DNA from: an uncultured Pelagibacteraceae bacterium
GTDB taxonomy: Bacteria > Pseudomonadota > Alphaproteobacteria > Pelagibacterales > Pelagibacteraceae
DNA length: 64,000 bases
Direction of reading: 5' to 3'
Assembly: GCA_905616445.1 (NCBI GenBank)
Contig: CAJQSV010000001.1
Location: 62,001 to 126,000, forward strand
The notes beneath the pieces were generated by a model. The model made no database searches. It was given only the letters and a program-made list of their open reading frames with translations, and had not been told where the DNA came from. Both the position numbers and the translations under genes were made by a program. Below, piece after piece: positions 49,219 to 59,862 of the stretch. Each line of letters opens with the position of its first letter. The first letter of the stretch is position 1.

Positions 49219-50646
49219 ATGGAAAAAGCTAAATTGAGTCTTACTTCAACAGAAGAAAATAAATTACCTTCAAATATAGAAGCTGAACAGTCTCTCATCG
49301 GATCAGTTTTGGTTAATAATGATATTATTGATGAAATATCAAATATTGTAAACGCAGGTAAATTTTTTGATCCAATCCATAGAAAAATTTACGAAGTCAT
49401 AGAAAGTTTGAATAATAAAGGAATGATAGCTAACCCTATTACTTTAAAAAACTATTTTGAAAATGACTCCGGATTAAGCGAGGTTGGTGGCGTTGATTAT
49501 TTGGTAAAATTAACAAGATTTTCTTCTTCTGTAAAACAAGCAATTGATTATGCAAAAATTATTCATGAAATGTATGTCAAAAGAGAATTAATATTTATTT
49601 CTGATGGTATTGAAGATCAGGCCAAAGATGATAAAATGGAAAAGACAGGAGAAAATATAATTGAAGATGCAGAAAAATCGTTATTTGATTTAGCTGAAAG
49701 AGGTAATTTTTCACAAACTTTTATGAAATTTAATCAAGCGGTTGATCAAACTATCGAAATGGCAACTTTAGCCATGAAGAGTGATCACGGTATAATTGGT
49801 GTCCCAACTGGGTTAACAGATTTAGACCAAAAATTAGGTGGCCTTCATAAATCTGATCTTATAATTATAGCTGGAAGACCTTCGATGGGTAAAACTGCTC
49901 TAGCTACCAATATTGCTTTTTATGCTGCAAAAAATATGCAAGAAAATAATGAAAAAGGATCGGTTGCGTTCTTTTCTTTGGAGATGTCATCCGAACAACT
50001 CTCAACTCGTATTTTATCTGAACAGGCCAGAATTTCTTCTCATGAAATAAGAACAGGTAAAGCATCCGAGGATACATTGAATAGATATATAGAAACTTCT
50101 AGAAATATATACGATTTACCTCTTTACATAGATGAAACTCCGGCAATTGCGATTTCGACACTAAGCAATAGAGCAAGAAGAATTAAAAGATTATTTGGAT
50201 TAAAATTAATTGTCGTAGATTATATTCAACTAATGAAAACTAATTCAAATAGAATGGACGGAAGAGTTCAAGAAATATCTGAAATCACACAAGGATTAAA
50301 AGCTTTGGCAAAAGAGCTTAATGTTCCAGTTGTTGCGCTATCGCAGCTATCAAGAGCTGTTGAGCAAAGAGACGACAAAAAACCACAACTTTCTGATCTT
50401 AGAGAATCAGGATCTATAGAGCAAGATGCTGACGTTGTTATATTTGTTTACAGGGAACAATATTACCTTGAAAGGAAAAAACCTAAAGAAGGAACCATAG
50501 AATTTGCTGAATGGCAATCTAAAATGAGTGATATTCATGGTGGTGCAGAGCTTATTCTCGGTAAACATAGACATGGCTCAACAGGAGTTGTCCACGTAGA
50601 ATTTGAAGGTGAATTTACTAAATTTAAAGATTTACCTAAAAATTAG
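49219..50646 (+). CDS. dnaB: Replicative DNA helicase DnaB
   Basis: DnaB is the hexameric helicase that unwinds DNA at the replication fork. The N-terminal domain (PSNIEAEQSLIGSVL) binds primase. The RecA-like domain has Walker A GRPSMGKTALA, Walker B LIVVDYIQLM and the DLRESGSIEQDADVV segment. Length (475) is normal and there is no intein. Its position after rplI is common in proteobacteria. Confidence 0.97.
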   Translation: MEKAKLSLTSTEENKLPSNIEAEQSLIGSVLVNNDIIDEISNIVNAGKFFDPIHRKIYEVIESLNNKGMIANPITLKNYFENDSGLSEVGGVDYLVKLTRFSSSVKQAIDYAKIIHEMYVKRELIFISDGIEDQAKDDKMEKTGENIIEDAEKSLFDLAERGNFSQTFMKFNQAVDQTIEMATLAMKSDHGIIGVPTGLTDLDQKLGGLHKSDLIIIAGRPSMGKTALATNIAFYAAKNMQENNEKGSVAFFSLEMSSEQLSTRILSEQARISSHEIRTGKASEDTLNRYIETSRNIYDLPLYIDETPAIAISTLSNRARRIKRLFGLKLIVVDYIQLMKTNSNRMDGRVQEISEITQGLKALAKELNVPVVALSQLSRAVEQRDDKKPQLSDLRESGSIEQDADVVIFVYREQYYLERKKPKEGTIEFAEWQSKMSDIHGGAELILGKHRHGSTGVVHVEFEGEFTKFKDLPKN

Positions 50647-50686
50647 CACTTTTGTTATTTAAAAATTAAGATATATCTCAATTACA

Positions 50687-53155
50687 GTGATGCTTTCCAA
50701 AATTTATAGAACAGTAATTATTGATTTCTCAAAAATTTCTATAGCTATAATTTGTTTTGTACTTGCTTATTTTCTCTACTTCTCAAAAGATTTTAACTTA
50801 GATGCCTCTTCAGACTCTTTGTTACTTGAAAGCGATAAAGACTTAAAATATCTAAGAGAAGTTAACGAAAGATATGGATCAAAAGATTACCTTGTTTTAA
50901 CATATACACCAATATCAAGTTTTACTGATGAAGAAACCATAATTAATCTTCAGTTTCTCAGGTCAAAAATAGAAAAACTAGATTGGGTAGATGGAGTAAT
51001 AACTGTAATCGACGTACCTCTTTTAAAAAATAGTGACGAACCTTTAATGGAGAGGTTAAAAAACTATAAAACTTTATCTTATCCTGAAATAGATAAAGAG
51101 AGAGGCTTTGAGGAAATAGTTAATAGTCCAATTTATAGAGATTACGTTATTAGCGCTGACGGCAAGACTTCAGGAATAGTTGTTTACTTAAAACAAGATC
51201 AAAAATTAAACGAACTGGTTAAAACAAAGAATAATTTCTTTAATTTAGAGCTAGATGGCAATTTAAATCAATCTCAAAAAAGGGATCGTGATATTTTTAA
51301 TAGGGAATATGATGCTTATAAAAATATATATAATCAAAAAAACCATCAAAATATTAATGAGATTAGGGAAGTTATAAAAAAATATACAGTAAACGCAGAG
51401 GTTCATTTGGGTGGGCTGCCAATGATCACTGATGATATGATGACATTTATTCAAAATGATATTGTTGTTTTTGGTATTGGTGTTTTTATATTCATAATAA
51501 TTACTTTGTGGCTTATTTTTAAGAAAATTAAATGGGTTGTTATTCCTTTGCTTGGTTGTGCTTTTTCCGTTGGAACAATGGTCGGAATTTTGGGTTTGCT
51601 GGGATGGAAAGTGACGGTTATATCCTCAAATTTTATTGCAATGATGTTAATACTAAACATGGCAATGAATATTCATGTCACAGTAAGATTTTTACAAATA
51701 AAAAAAGAATTTGAAAATATAAGCATTAAAGATGCAGTCTATGAAGCTACTAGTAAAATGTTTATGCCGATTTTTTACACCGTTCTAACAACAATATGTG
51801 CATTTTTATCTTTAATTTTTAGCGGCATCAAACCAATTATTGATTTTGGCTGGATGATGACTCTTGGTCTTATCGTTTCTATTATTGTTACATTTACACT
51901 CATCCCTGCTCTACTTAATTTATTTAGTAACTCTGAGGATTATATTGATCAAAGTGAAGAGAAATCAAAAATCACAAATGCATTGAGTAATTTTTCAAAA
52001 GGAAACACGTATTTGATCTTTAGCACTTCTGTAATAATTGTTTTTTTAAGTATTTTTGGAATTTCAAAATTAGAGGTGGAAAATAGTTTTATCAATTATT
52101 TTGACAAAAAAACTGAAATTTATAAAGGTATGAAAAAAATTGACGATCAATTAGGAGGCACAACTCCACTAGATGTTATCTTAAAATTTCCAACTAACGA
52201 TAGTAAAAAAATAGAAGATGATGAGTTCTCAGAGTGGGAGGAAGATACCCTGTCTAACAAAGATGATCCATCGAAGTATTGGTTTACAAGAAATAAAATC
52301 GATAAAATATTAAAAGTTCATGATTATTTAGATTCTCTGCCTGAAATAGGAAAAGTTATCTCATTCGCCTCCATTGTAAGGGTCGCTGAAGATTTAACTG
52401 GTAACAAGTTAGGAACTTTAGAAGCTGGAGTGCTTTACAGTAAAATACCTGATGAGATAAAAAAAGAAATTATATCTCCTTACATCTCTGTAAAAGATAA
52501 TGAAGCGAGGATCAGTGTTAGAATAAAAGATTCACTTAAAGATTTAAGAAGAAATGACCTAATCCAAAAAATTAACGCTGAATTAAAATCAAAAGTAGGT
52601 TTAACAGAAGACGAGTATAAGCTTGCTGGAGTATTAATTTTGTTTAATAATTTACTACAGAGTCTTTTTAAGTCTCAAATTTTAACTCTGGGAGTGGTAA
52701 TGTTGGGAATTTCTTTAATGTTTTTAATTCTTTTTAGAAACTTTACTCTATCTTTAATTGGGGTCGTTCCTAACTTTATGGCTGCTTTTTTTATTTTAGG
52801 TATTATAGGACTTCTTGGAATTCCATTAGATATGATGACTATAACAATAGCAGCGATCACAATTGGCATAGCTGTAGATAATAGTATTCACTATATTTAT
52901 CGATTTAAAGAGGAGTTTGAAAAAATAAAAAACTACAATAAAACTGTCGATAGATGTCACAATACTGTTGGTGTAGCTATACTTAACACATCAATTACTA
53001 TTGTTTTTGGATTTTCAATTTTGGTCTTATCTAATTTTATACCTACAATTTATTTTGGTATATTTACAGGAATAGCAATGTTGCTTGCCTTAATTTCTGT
53101 TTTAACTCTTTTGCCAAAACTCATATTAGTTTTAAAACCATTTGGTAATGAGTAA
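50687..53155 (+). CDS. RND-superfamily transporter, MMPL type
   Basis: This is an 822-residue inner-membrane protein built as two repeats, each with a large extracytoplasmic domain and about six membrane helices. The GIAVDNSIHYIYRFKEEF stretch in the second half is typical of MMPL/HAE3-type RND transporters, and the first repeat has a matching NIHVTVRFLQIKKEF region. Candidate cargo is lipid-like (for example a hopanoid or other envelope lipid), but that is family knowledge, not evidence here. It overlaps cvpA by eight bases. Confidence 0.85.
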   Translation: MMLSKIYRTVIIDFSKISIAIICFVLAYFLYFSKDFNLDASSDSLLLESDKDLKYLREVNERYGSKDYLVLTYTPISSFTDEETIINLQFLRSKIEKLDWVDGVITVIDVPLLKNSDEPLMERLKNYKTLSYPEIDKERGFEEIVNSPIYRDYVISADGKTSGIVVYLKQDQKLNELVKTKNNFFNLELDGNLNQSQKRDRDIFNREYDAYKNIYNQKNHQNINEIREVIKKYTVNAEVHLGGLPMITDDMMTFIQNDIVVFGIGVFIFIIITLWLIFKKIKWVVIPLLGCAFSVGTMVGILGLLGWKVTVISSNFIAMMLILNMAMNIHVTVRFLQIKKEFENISIKDAVYEATSKMFMPIFYTVLTTICAFLSLIFSGIKPIIDFGWMMTLGLIVSIIVTFTLIPALLNLFSNSEDYIDQSEEKSKITNALSNFSKGNTYLIFSTSVIIVFLSIFGISKLEVENSFINYFDKKTEIYKGMKKIDDQLGGTTPLDVILKFPTNDSKKIEDDEFSEWEEDTLSNKDDPSKYWFTRNKIDKILKVHDYLDSLPEIGKVISFASIVRVAEDLTGNKLGTLEAGVLYSKIPDEIKKEIISPYISVKDNEARISVRIKDSLKDLRRNDLIQKINAELKSKVGLTEDEYKLAGVLILFNNLLQSLFKSQILTLGVVMLGISLMFLILFRNFTLSLIGVVPNFMAAFFILGIIGLLGIPLDMMTITIAAITIGIAVDNSIHYIYRFKEEFEKIKNYNKTVDRCHNTVGVAILNTSITIVFGFSILVLSNFIPTIYFGIFTGIAMLLALISVLTLLPKLILVLKPFGNE

Positions 53156-53693
53156 TTTTATAGAATTTATAAAAGAAGAAGTTCTACTGTTTGATATTAT
53201 TTTTATGCTAATTGTTTTATACAATATAATAAAATGTTTTTCCCAAGGATTCTCTTTAAGTTTTCTCTCATCTCTAAAATGGATAATTTCTGTCATAACA
53301 ACGATAATTTTAGTACCTAAATTACAACCTTGGGTCAGTAACTATATTGAATCAGAATTTATAAACAATATAGGCATTGGTGTTTTTGTTTTTATTGTTG
53401 CTTTATTTGTTAGTGTTGTTTTAGGTAAATCCCTTGGAAGAACTGTAACTTGGACCGGACTTGGTTCTGTGGATAAATCATTTGGAATTTTTTTTGGTTT
53501 ATTTAGAGGTTATGTAGTTACGGTTTGTTTTTTTTCTCTTTTAAATTGGTTTTATCCATATGAGAAATGGGGTATTTCAACGACCAATGCTTATTCTTTT
53601 GATGTTGTTAAAAAAGGTAGCGACTTACTTATTGAAGAATTTCCTAATTACAAAGATATAATAAACACTAAAGAAAAAATTGAAAAAATTTAA
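53148..53693 (+). CDS. cvpA: CvpA family membrane protein
   Basis: This is a 181-residue protein with four predicted membrane helices. CvpA is linked to colicin V production and bile or envelope stress in enteric bacteria; its molecular role is uncertain. The internal GLGSVDKSFGIFFGLFRG is the best-conserved family stretch. The track start at 53142 is a TTG; ATG 53148 sits two codons later and overlaps the transporter stop, so I chose it. It overlaps purF, a widespread cvpA-purF pairing. Confidence 0.87.
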   Translation: MSNFIEFIKEEVLLFDIIFMLIVLYNIIKCFSQGFSLSFLSSLKWIISVITTIILVPKLQPWVSNYIESEFINNIGIGVFVFIVALFVSVVLGKSLGRTVTWTGLGSVDKSFGIFFGLFRGYVVTVCFFSLLNWFYPYEKWGISTTNAYSFDVVKKGSDLLIEEFPNYKDIINTKEKIEKI

Positions 53694-55131
53694 ATTAGAT
53701 AAACCTAGAGAAGAATGTGGAGTTTTTGGTATTTCAGATCATGAAGATGCATCTGCTTTAGTTGCTCTTGGCTTACATGCTCTACAGCATAGAGGGCAGG
53801 AAGGTTGTGGTATTGTTTCCTTTGATGGTAAAACTTTTCATTCAGAAAAAAGACAAGGTTTAGTTGGTGATCACTTTACTGATCCAGGGGTAATAAAAAA
53901 ATTACCTGGTCAATCAGCTATTGGGCATAATAGATATTCTACGACTGGTGAGGTTTCATTAAGAAATATCCAACCTTTTTTTGCAGACCTTTATAGTAGC
54001 GGGGTTAGCCTAGCACATAATGGAAATTTAACTAACGCTATAGAACTTAGAAATAATCTTGTCCGTGATGGTGCTATTTTTAGAACTACCAGTGATACCG
54101 AAACAATAGTTCAATTAATTGCAAAATCAAAAAGGGGTAAAATGATAGATAAAATTATCGATACACTTTTTCAAATACAGGGAGGGTATGCATTAGTTAT
54201 GATGACTAATAAAAAACTTATCGGTTTGCGAGACCCTTTTGGTATTAGACCGCTAGTTATTGGTAAATTAAAAAATTCTTTTGTTTTTGCTTCTGAAACT
54301 TGCGCATTAGATATTATAGGTGCTAAATTTATCAGAGAAGTTGAAAATGGAGAAATTGTATTCATTGAAAATGGAAAATTAAACAGCTTAAAACCCTTCC
54401 CTTCTATTAAGCCCAGACCGTGCGCTTTTGAATATATATATTTTGCTAGGCCAGATAGTCTGCTTGGTGATCGTTGTGCATATGAGTTTAGAAAAAAAAT
54501 GGGTGAAGAACTTGCTAAGGAAACAGATTTAAATGCTGATTTAGTTGTACCAGTACCAGATTCTGGGGTTCCCGCAGCGCTTGGCTACAGTCAGTATACA
54601 AAAAAAAGTTTTGAACTAGGTCTTATAAGAAATCATTATGTAGGTAGGACTTTTATTGAGCCAACTCAAAGCATTAGAAGTTTTGGAGTTAAATTAAAAT
54701 TAAATGCAACTCAAACCTTAGTAAAAAATAAATCAATTATTTTAGTTGATGATTCTTTAGTCAGAGGAACCACATGTCATAAAATAGTTAAAATGTTATA
54801 TGACGCAGGAGCTAAAGAAGTGCACGTAAGGATAGCCTGTCCTGAAATTCTTTTTCCTGACTTTTATGGTGTTGACATGCCAACAAAAAAAGAATTGTTA
54901 GCGAGCGGTAAAAATAATCAGGAAATGTGCGATTATATAAATGCTAAGTCTTTAAAATTTTTAAGTTTAGCGGGTCTGTACAAAGCTTTAGGTTTCGGAG
55001 AAAGAAATAAATTATATCCTCAATTAAGTGATCACTATTTTACAGGTGAGTATCCAGTAAAGCCCACAGACTCATTGGATAAAGGGAAAATAACTCAACT
55101 ATCATTGTTGAGTTCTAAATCTAATAATTAA
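53680..55131 (+). CDS. purF: Amidophosphoribosyltransferase
   Basis: PurF makes phosphoribosylamine from PRPP and glutamine, the first committed step of purine synthesis. The start is TTG, 14 bases inside cvpA. It encodes a short leader before the catalytic cysteine in EECGVFGI, so the leader is probably cleaved. The glutaminase domain shows GHNRYSTTG, and the PRPP loop is ILVDDSLVRGTT. Length (483) is standard. It ends one base before the convergent bamB stop. Confidence 0.96.
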   Translation: MKKFKLDKPREECGVFGISDHEDASALVALGLHALQHRGQEGCGIVSFDGKTFHSEKRQGLVGDHFTDPGVIKKLPGQSAIGHNRYSTTGEVSLRNIQPFFADLYSSGVSLAHNGNLTNAIELRNNLVRDGAIFRTTSDTETIVQLIAKSKRGKMIDKIIDTLFQIQGGYALVMMTNKKLIGLRDPFGIRPLVIGKLKNSFVFASETCALDIIGAKFIREVENGEIVFIENGKLNSLKPFPSIKPRPCAFEYIYFARPDSLLGDRCAYEFRKKMGEELAKETDLNADLVVPVPDSGVPAALGYSQYTKKSFELGLIRNHYVGRTFIEPTQSIRSFGVKLKLNATQTLVKNKSIILVDDSLVRGTTCHKIVKMLYDAGAKEVHVRIACPEILFPDFYGVDMPTKKELLASGKNNQEMCDYINAKSLKFLSLAGLYKALGFGERNKLYPQLSDHYFTGEYPVKPTDSLDKGKITQLSLLSSKSNN

Positions 55132-55132
55132 A

Positions 55133-56500
55133 TTAATTAAATTTTAATAACCTGTTGCGATTATCTAAAAAAAACATTTTATTGTTTAAAAAAAATATTT
55201 TTGAATTAATTCCACTTTTACTAATTCTGTTTAAATTGTTTAAACTACCATCGCTAGGATTAAAAGATAACAAGTATCCATTTGATGAATAGATATTAAT
55301 TTCACTATTTACTATTTTGAAATCAATAATAGAGTCAAACTTTTTCTTTATTTTTTCCTCTATGCTTCCAAAGATATTTTTGGACCATACAACATTACCA
55401 TTAATATCTAAGCAAATCAGAAGATCATTTTTTAAAACAACATACGTGTAATTTAATGTTACAATAGGCTTTATAGTTATTTCCGCAGGTAGATCCCATT
55501 TTTTGAAAGCAGTCAAAACGTCATAACTTAATACTGCATTTTTTGTAGATATAAATAAATTATTATTTTTAATAACAATAGGATGGCTTAAAAATAGTTC
55601 TGTATCTGTAACTGAAGAAGATTTTTTAAAATTTAGAAACCAATTAATTTTTTGATTTAAATAATTAATAGAATAAAGTTCACCATTAGTATTTAGAAAA
55701 AATAAGTTATTATTTATTAAATCTAATGCAAAATTATTTTGAAAATTAGTTTTCAAAAAAGTAAGGCTCGTTGCAAATTGCCATTCTTTATCGCCTGTTT
55801 TTGTGTTAACAGAGTAAATAACGTTATCTTGATTTGCTAAGAAAATTTGGTTATTTGCAAATTTCAAATTAGATCTGAAAGGTATTCCGTAATTTTTTGC
55901 CCAAATAATAGAGTAGTCATCTAAATTAATCGCATATAAATAACCAAGATTATCAGCTGCGTATAAAACATTTTCATTTTCTAACAAGTAAATTTTTTTA
56001 TCAAATTTTTTAAAATTCTTTTTATAAAAATTATACTCAAATATTTTCTTTTTTAAATCTAATGAATAAATAAAAATTGTCCCTTTCTGATCGTGTGAAA
56101 TTAAATTTTTTTTATAGAAAATAATATTTTCATTTGAGTTGTTTTTATTTGATGAAAGTTTACTTAATTTACGACTTCTAAATACCAATTTTTTTTCAGC
56201 ACTATAGGAAAAATTAGAGATATTATTAGTTGGAACTCCATATGTTTCAGGCCAATTTGTTGCTTTTAAAGGAGCTTCAATTTTTGCATTGAAAGCATTA
56301 AAGGGGTCTTTCTCTTCATTGTAAGTTTTATTTTTTATAAAAATATCTTCATACCTTGGGTTTGAATTATTGTCTTCAATTGATTTTGGATTTTGATTGT
56401 CTATAGGTATGTTTGATGCATCTTTCCATATTCCAGTTTTATTATCAAATGAGCAAGATACAATTACTGTGGTAACAAAGATTAATAATAATCTTTTCAT
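55133..56500 (-). CDS. bamB: BamB-like outer-membrane assembly lipoprotein
   Basis: This is a 455-residue PQQ-like beta-propeller with repeated strands ending in tryptophan and aromatic residues (DYSIIWAKNYG, TGDKEWQFATS, NGNVVWSK). The N-terminus has a signal peptide ending in the lipobox VIVSCS, so it is probably lipidated and periplasmic. It likely helps BamA insert outer-membrane proteins. It follows a YfgM-like gene, the same order as yfgM-bamB in E. coli, which supports the name. The der gene that often follows is not here. Confidence 0.85.
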   Translation of the reverse strand: MKRLLLIFVTTVIVSCSFDNKTGIWKDASNIPIDNQNPKSIEDNNSNPRYEDIFIKNKTYNEEKDPFNAFNAKIEAPLKATNWPETYGVPTNNISNFSYSAEKKLVFRSRKLSKLSSNKNNSNENIIFYKKNLISHDQKGTIFIYSLDLKKKIFEYNFYKKNFKKFDKKIYLLENENVLYAADNLGYLYAINLDDYSIIWAKNYGIPFRSNLKFANNQIFLANQDNVIYSVNTKTGDKEWQFATSLTFLKTNFQNNFALDLINNNLFFLNTNGELYSINYLNQKINWFLNFKKSSSVTDTELFLSHPIVIKNNNLFISTKNAVLSYDVLTAFKKWDLPAEITIKPIVTLNYTYVVLKNDLLICLDINGNVVWSKNIFGSIEEKIKKKFDSIIDFKIVNSEINIYSSNGYLLSFNPSDGSLNNLNRISKSGINSKIFFLNNKMFFLDNRNRLLKFN

Positions 56501-56506
56501 TGTAAA

Positions 56507-57088
56507 TTATTTATCTATCTTATTGTTTAATAATTGAATGTATTCGCTTGCTTTTATTTTTTGGTCTTTGGAAATAAAATAATCTGATATTAATGTGATA
56601 GCCATATTACGCCAAACAGAATCAGAATTAATGACAGGATTTAGTGTTTTTATTATTAATTCTTCGTCTCCTGTGCTAAATAAAAAAATAGTTTTTTTTA
56701 TTTTAATTAAATTCAAGTTTTCATTGTCTATAGATCCAATATTTATAATCTTATCAAAAAAATTAATTATTTTTAAAGGGTCGGTTTCTAAATTATTGTC
56801 AATAATAAAATAAAGCGCTAGAGGTGAGTAAAATTTATGACCTTTGTCGATAATGCTTTCTAGTAATAATTTACTTTTATTTATTTTTTTTTGTTTAAAC
56901 TGAATAGAAGCTTGAGTGTAATTCTGAGAAAGTTTTATTTCGTTTCTTTTTTGTAAATTTTGATACAGGAAGTATGTAAATAATAAAATAACTAAAAGCA
57001 TAAATACAATTATTAATTTTTTTAAATTTTTTTTTATAAAGTTTAAAGTTTTATTTTGAAAATTGTTTTTTAATATTTTATCAGTCAT
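56507..57088 (-). CDS. YfgM-like membrane-anchored TPR protein
   Basis: This is a 193-residue protein with a short cytoplasmic, asparagine/lysine-rich start, one membrane helix (about 28-48) and a helical periplasmic domain with degenerate TPR character (YTQASIQFKQKKINKSKLLLESII). Its place directly before bamB matches YfgM, a periplasmic chaperone-network protein associated with the SecYEG translocon. Sequence similarity is weak by eye, so position carries much of the argument. Confidence 0.68.
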   Translation of the reverse strand: MTDKILKNNFQNKTLNFIKKNLKKLIIVFMLLVILLFTYFLYQNLQKRNEIKLSQNYTQASIQFKQKKINKSKLLLESIIDKGHKFYSPLALYFIIDNNLETDPLKIINFFDKIINIGSIDNENLNLIKIKKTIFLFSTGDEELIIKTLNPVINSDSVWRNMAITLISDYFISKDQKIKASEYIQLLNNKIDK

Positions 57089-57091
57089 AAA

Positions 57092-57865
57092 TTAAAAAGT
57101 ATTTTTTTTACCGGGAAATTTTTTATTTAACACAGCTTTATTATATTTTTGAACTCCTTTTTCAATAATATTATCTAATCTTACAAATTTTTTTACAAAT
57201 CGTGGATAAAAACCACTTAATCCAAGCATATCATCTGTAACAAGAATTTGTCCATCGCAATGTACGGAAGCACCAATACCTATTGTTGGTATTTTCAATG
57301 TACTGGTAATTTCTTTAGCAACAAATTCAGTAACACATTCTAAAACTATGCTAAACACACCAGCCTTTTCATTTTTTTTTGCTTCATTTATTAATTTAAG
57401 ACGGTCTTTTTCTAGCAGTCCATGTACTCTAAAATTTTTGTAATGCTGGGGCGTAAAACCTATATGTCCCATTACTGGGATGCCTATTTTAACTATGCTT
57501 TCTATGATCTCAAAATTTTTTCCATTACATTCTATTTTAACCGCGTCACATTTAGTTTTCTTAATGATTAATATTGCATTTTTTTTAGCTTCTTTAATAG
57601 TTCTGTATGAATTAGTTGGCATATCTACAACGCATAAAGCTTTTGAGAGATTAGATTTAACGCTTATTCCATGTTGTATCATTGTCTCAAGAGTAACCTG
57701 ATGTGTGTTTTCCATACCGTACATAGCGGTAGCTAAGGAGTCTCCTACTAAAACAATATCACAATACTTATCTACAATTTTAGCTATAGGTTTAGAGTAG
57801 GCGGTGAGGCACACTAAGGGTTTATTGTTTTTGTAATTTATTATTTTTAAAATATTTTTTTTCAT
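57092..57865 (-). CDS. panB: Ketopantoate hydroxymethyltransferase
   Basis: PanB makes ketopantoate for pantothenate and coenzyme A synthesis. The 257-residue TIM barrel shows the family segments LTAYSKPIAKIVD, VGDSLATAMYG, CDAVKIECNG, GHIGFTPQ, and TIGIGASVHCDGQILVTDDMLG. It sits between guaA and the YfgM-like gene, three bases from each. No panC is adjacent. The neighbourhood gives no extra function. Confidence 0.95.
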   Translation of the reverse strand: MKKNILKIINYKNNKPLVCLTAYSKPIAKIVDKYCDIVLVGDSLATAMYGMENTHQVTLETMIQHGISVKSNLSKALCVVDMPTNSYRTIKEAKKNAILIIKKTKCDAVKIECNGKNFEIIESIVKIGIPVMGHIGFTPQHYKNFRVHGLLEKDRLKLINEAKKNEKAGVFSIVLECVTEFVAKEITSTLKIPTIGIGASVHCDGQILVTDDMLGLSGFYPRFVKKFVRLDNIIEKGVQKYNKAVLNKKFPGKKNTF

Positions 57866-57868
57866 TAT

Positions 57869-59431
57869 TTACTCAAGTTCAATAGTGCTTGGTGGCTTTG
57901 AGGTTATGTCATAAACAACTCTGTTAATACCTTTCACACCATTTATAATTTTATTAGAAATTTCATCTAAAAAAAATTTTGGAAAATTAAAATAATTTGC
58001 TGTCATGCCGTCTTCAGAAATCACCGCTCTAATTAAACAAATATATTCGTAGGTTCTTGAATCGCCCATAACACCAACTGTCTTGACTGGTAACAAAGCA
58101 GCATAAGCTTGCCAAATTTTATCGTACAAATTGTTTTTAATAAGCTGTTGGATAAAAATATAATCAGCTTCTTGTAAAATTTTAACTTTTTCAGGTGTTA
58201 TATTTCCAACTATTCTTATAGCTAATCCCGGACCAGGGAAAGGATGTTTTTGGGATATTTCTTTAGTTAACCCAACAGCGGTACCAAGCTCTCTTACTTC
58301 GTCTTTAAAAAATTCCTTTAAAGGTTCTATTAATTTTAAATTCATTTTTTTAGGTAGGCCACCTACGTTGTGGTGTGATTTTATTTTAGATGTTTTGCTG
58401 CCAGTAACTGATCTACTTTCAATAATATCTGGATATAAAGTGCCCTGAGCTAAAAATTTAACATTTTTATATTTTTTAGCCTCTTTTTCAAATATTTTAA
58501 TAAATAAACTTCCTATAATTTTTCTTTTTTTCTCAGGGTCGATAATATTTTTAAGTTTTTTAAAATAAATTTTTGATGCATAAAGTATTTTGACGTTTAA
58601 TTTATATTTATTTATAAAAATTTTATAAGTAGATTTAAACTCATCTTTTCTCATCATTCCTGTATCAACCATTATGCACTTTAAATTTTTACCTATAGCT
58701 TTGTGAATTAACAAAGCAACCACACTACTATCAACACCACCGGATAATGCGCAGATAACTTTATCTTTTTGGACAGTTTGTTTTATTTCTTTTATAATTC
58801 TTATCTTCTCAGAAACTAATTTCCACTGTTTCTTAGTTTTACAAATATCAAAAATAAAATTTTTAAAAATAACATTTCCATTTTGAGTGTGCGTGACTTC
58901 AGGGTGGAATTGAATGCCGTATATTTTTTTTTGCTTATTTTCTATAATTGTCATTTCAGATTGATCGGTTTGGGCAATTTTTGAAAATCCTACAGGAAGT
59001 TTATACACATAATCTTGATGGCTCATCCACACTATAGATTTATTTTTTTTAAAAAAATTTTTTGTTAATAATGAATTTTTTGTTTTAGTCAAAATAGCTC
59101 TGCCAAATTCTCTTTTTTTTACGTTTGTTTTAACTTTACCTTTAAATTGTTTGGCAATTAACTGCAGACCGTAGCAAATACCTAGAATGGGAATGTTTAA
59201 ATTAAATATTTCATTCGGTATTTTTGGAAATAAGATTTTTGTAACTGTTGAGGGACCACCAGATAAAATAATACCTTTAACATTTTGAAAAATATTTTTT
59301 TTTTTTAAATCGTTTATTGTTAGTATTTCAGAGAGAACAGAAAATTCTCTAATTCTTCTTGCAATTAATTTTGTTACCTGGGAGCCAAAATCAATAATAA
59401 TAATTTTATCTTTGTTTATATTTTGATTCAT
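57869..59431 (-). CDS. guaA: GMP synthase (glutamine-hydrolysing)
   Basis: GuaA converts XMP to GMP. The class I glutaminase part has the catalytic cysteine in GICYGLQL and the histidine-glutamate in QFHPEVTH. The ATP-pyrophosphatase part has [10 protein letters not shown]-terminal dimerisation domain closes the protein with KPPSTIELE, the normal GuaA ending. Length (520) is standard. It overlaps the upstream TPR gene by four bases, with guaB beyond that, completing the IMP to GMP route. Confidence 0.97.
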   Translation of the reverse strand: MNQNINKDKIIIIDFGSQVTKLIARRIREFSVLSEILTINDLKKKNIFQNVKGIILSGGPSTVTKILFPKIPNEIFNLNIPILGICYGLQLIAKQFKGKVKTNVKKREFGRAILTKTKNSLLTKNFFKKNKSIVWMSHQDYVYKLPVGFSKIAQTDQSEMTIIENKQKKIYGIQFHPEVTHTQNGNVIFKNFIFDICKTKKQWKLVSEKIRIIKEIKQTVQKDKVICALSGGVDSSVVALLIHKAIGKNLKCIMVDTGMMRKDEFKSTYKIFINKYKLNVKILYASKIYFKKLKNIIDPEKKRKIIGSLFIKIFEKEAKKYKNVKFLAQGTLYPDIIESRSVTGSKTSKIKSHHNVGGLPKKMNLKLIEPLKEFFKDEVRELGTAVGLTKEISQKHPFPGPGLAIRIVGNITPEKVKILQEADYIFIQQLIKNNLYDKIWQAYAALLPVKTVGVMGDSRTYEYICLIRAVISEDGMTANYFNFPKFFLDEISNKIINGVKGINRVVYDITSKPPSTIELE

Positions 59432-59862
59432 TCACTTTTTAATGAACTATCGAGTTTTGATTGTAGCTCTAGTTTGGATGAACACATTTTTTTACAAACT
59501 AAATTCAACGTGCCTATGAGTTCTTTTGCTTTTGAGAAATTTGAATTTTTGATACTAAGTAGCGTTAAGAGATAAATTGCTTCTTCGTTTCTTGGGTTAA
59601 GCAACAATACAGTGTTTAAATTATTTTTCTCTAAACTATCATTTTCTTCTTCTTTAAAAATTTTAGCAAGGTAAAGGTAGGAATTTTCACTTTTAGGGTT
59701 AAAAACAATATCTTTTTCAAAATAAAATTTTGAGTCAATATAATTTTTATTGTCAAAAAGTTTTTTTCCTTCGTCAAAATATAAATTTTTAGCACTGACA
59801 GAAATATGATTAAGATTAAATAAAATTAATGACACCAAAATAGTTAAAATATTTTTTTTCAT
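59428..59862 (-). CDS. Small secreted TPR-like protein between guaB and guaA
   Basis: This is a 144-residue protein with a signal peptide ([19 protein letters not shown]) and two or three helical TPR-like repeats ([49 protein letters not shown]). Two cysteines near the end (VCKKMC) could bind metal or form a disulfide. I do not recognise a specific family. It overlaps both guaB and guaA by four bases, so it must be made with them, although a link to purine synthesis is not obvious. Confidence 0.7.
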   Translation of the reverse strand: MKKNILTILVSLILFNLNHISVSAKNLYFDEGKKLFDNKNYIDSKFYFEKDIVFNPKSENSYLYLAKIFKEEENDSLEKNNLNTVLLLNPRNEEAIYLLTLLSIKNSNFSKAKELIGTLNLVCKKMCSSKLELQSKLDSSLKSE

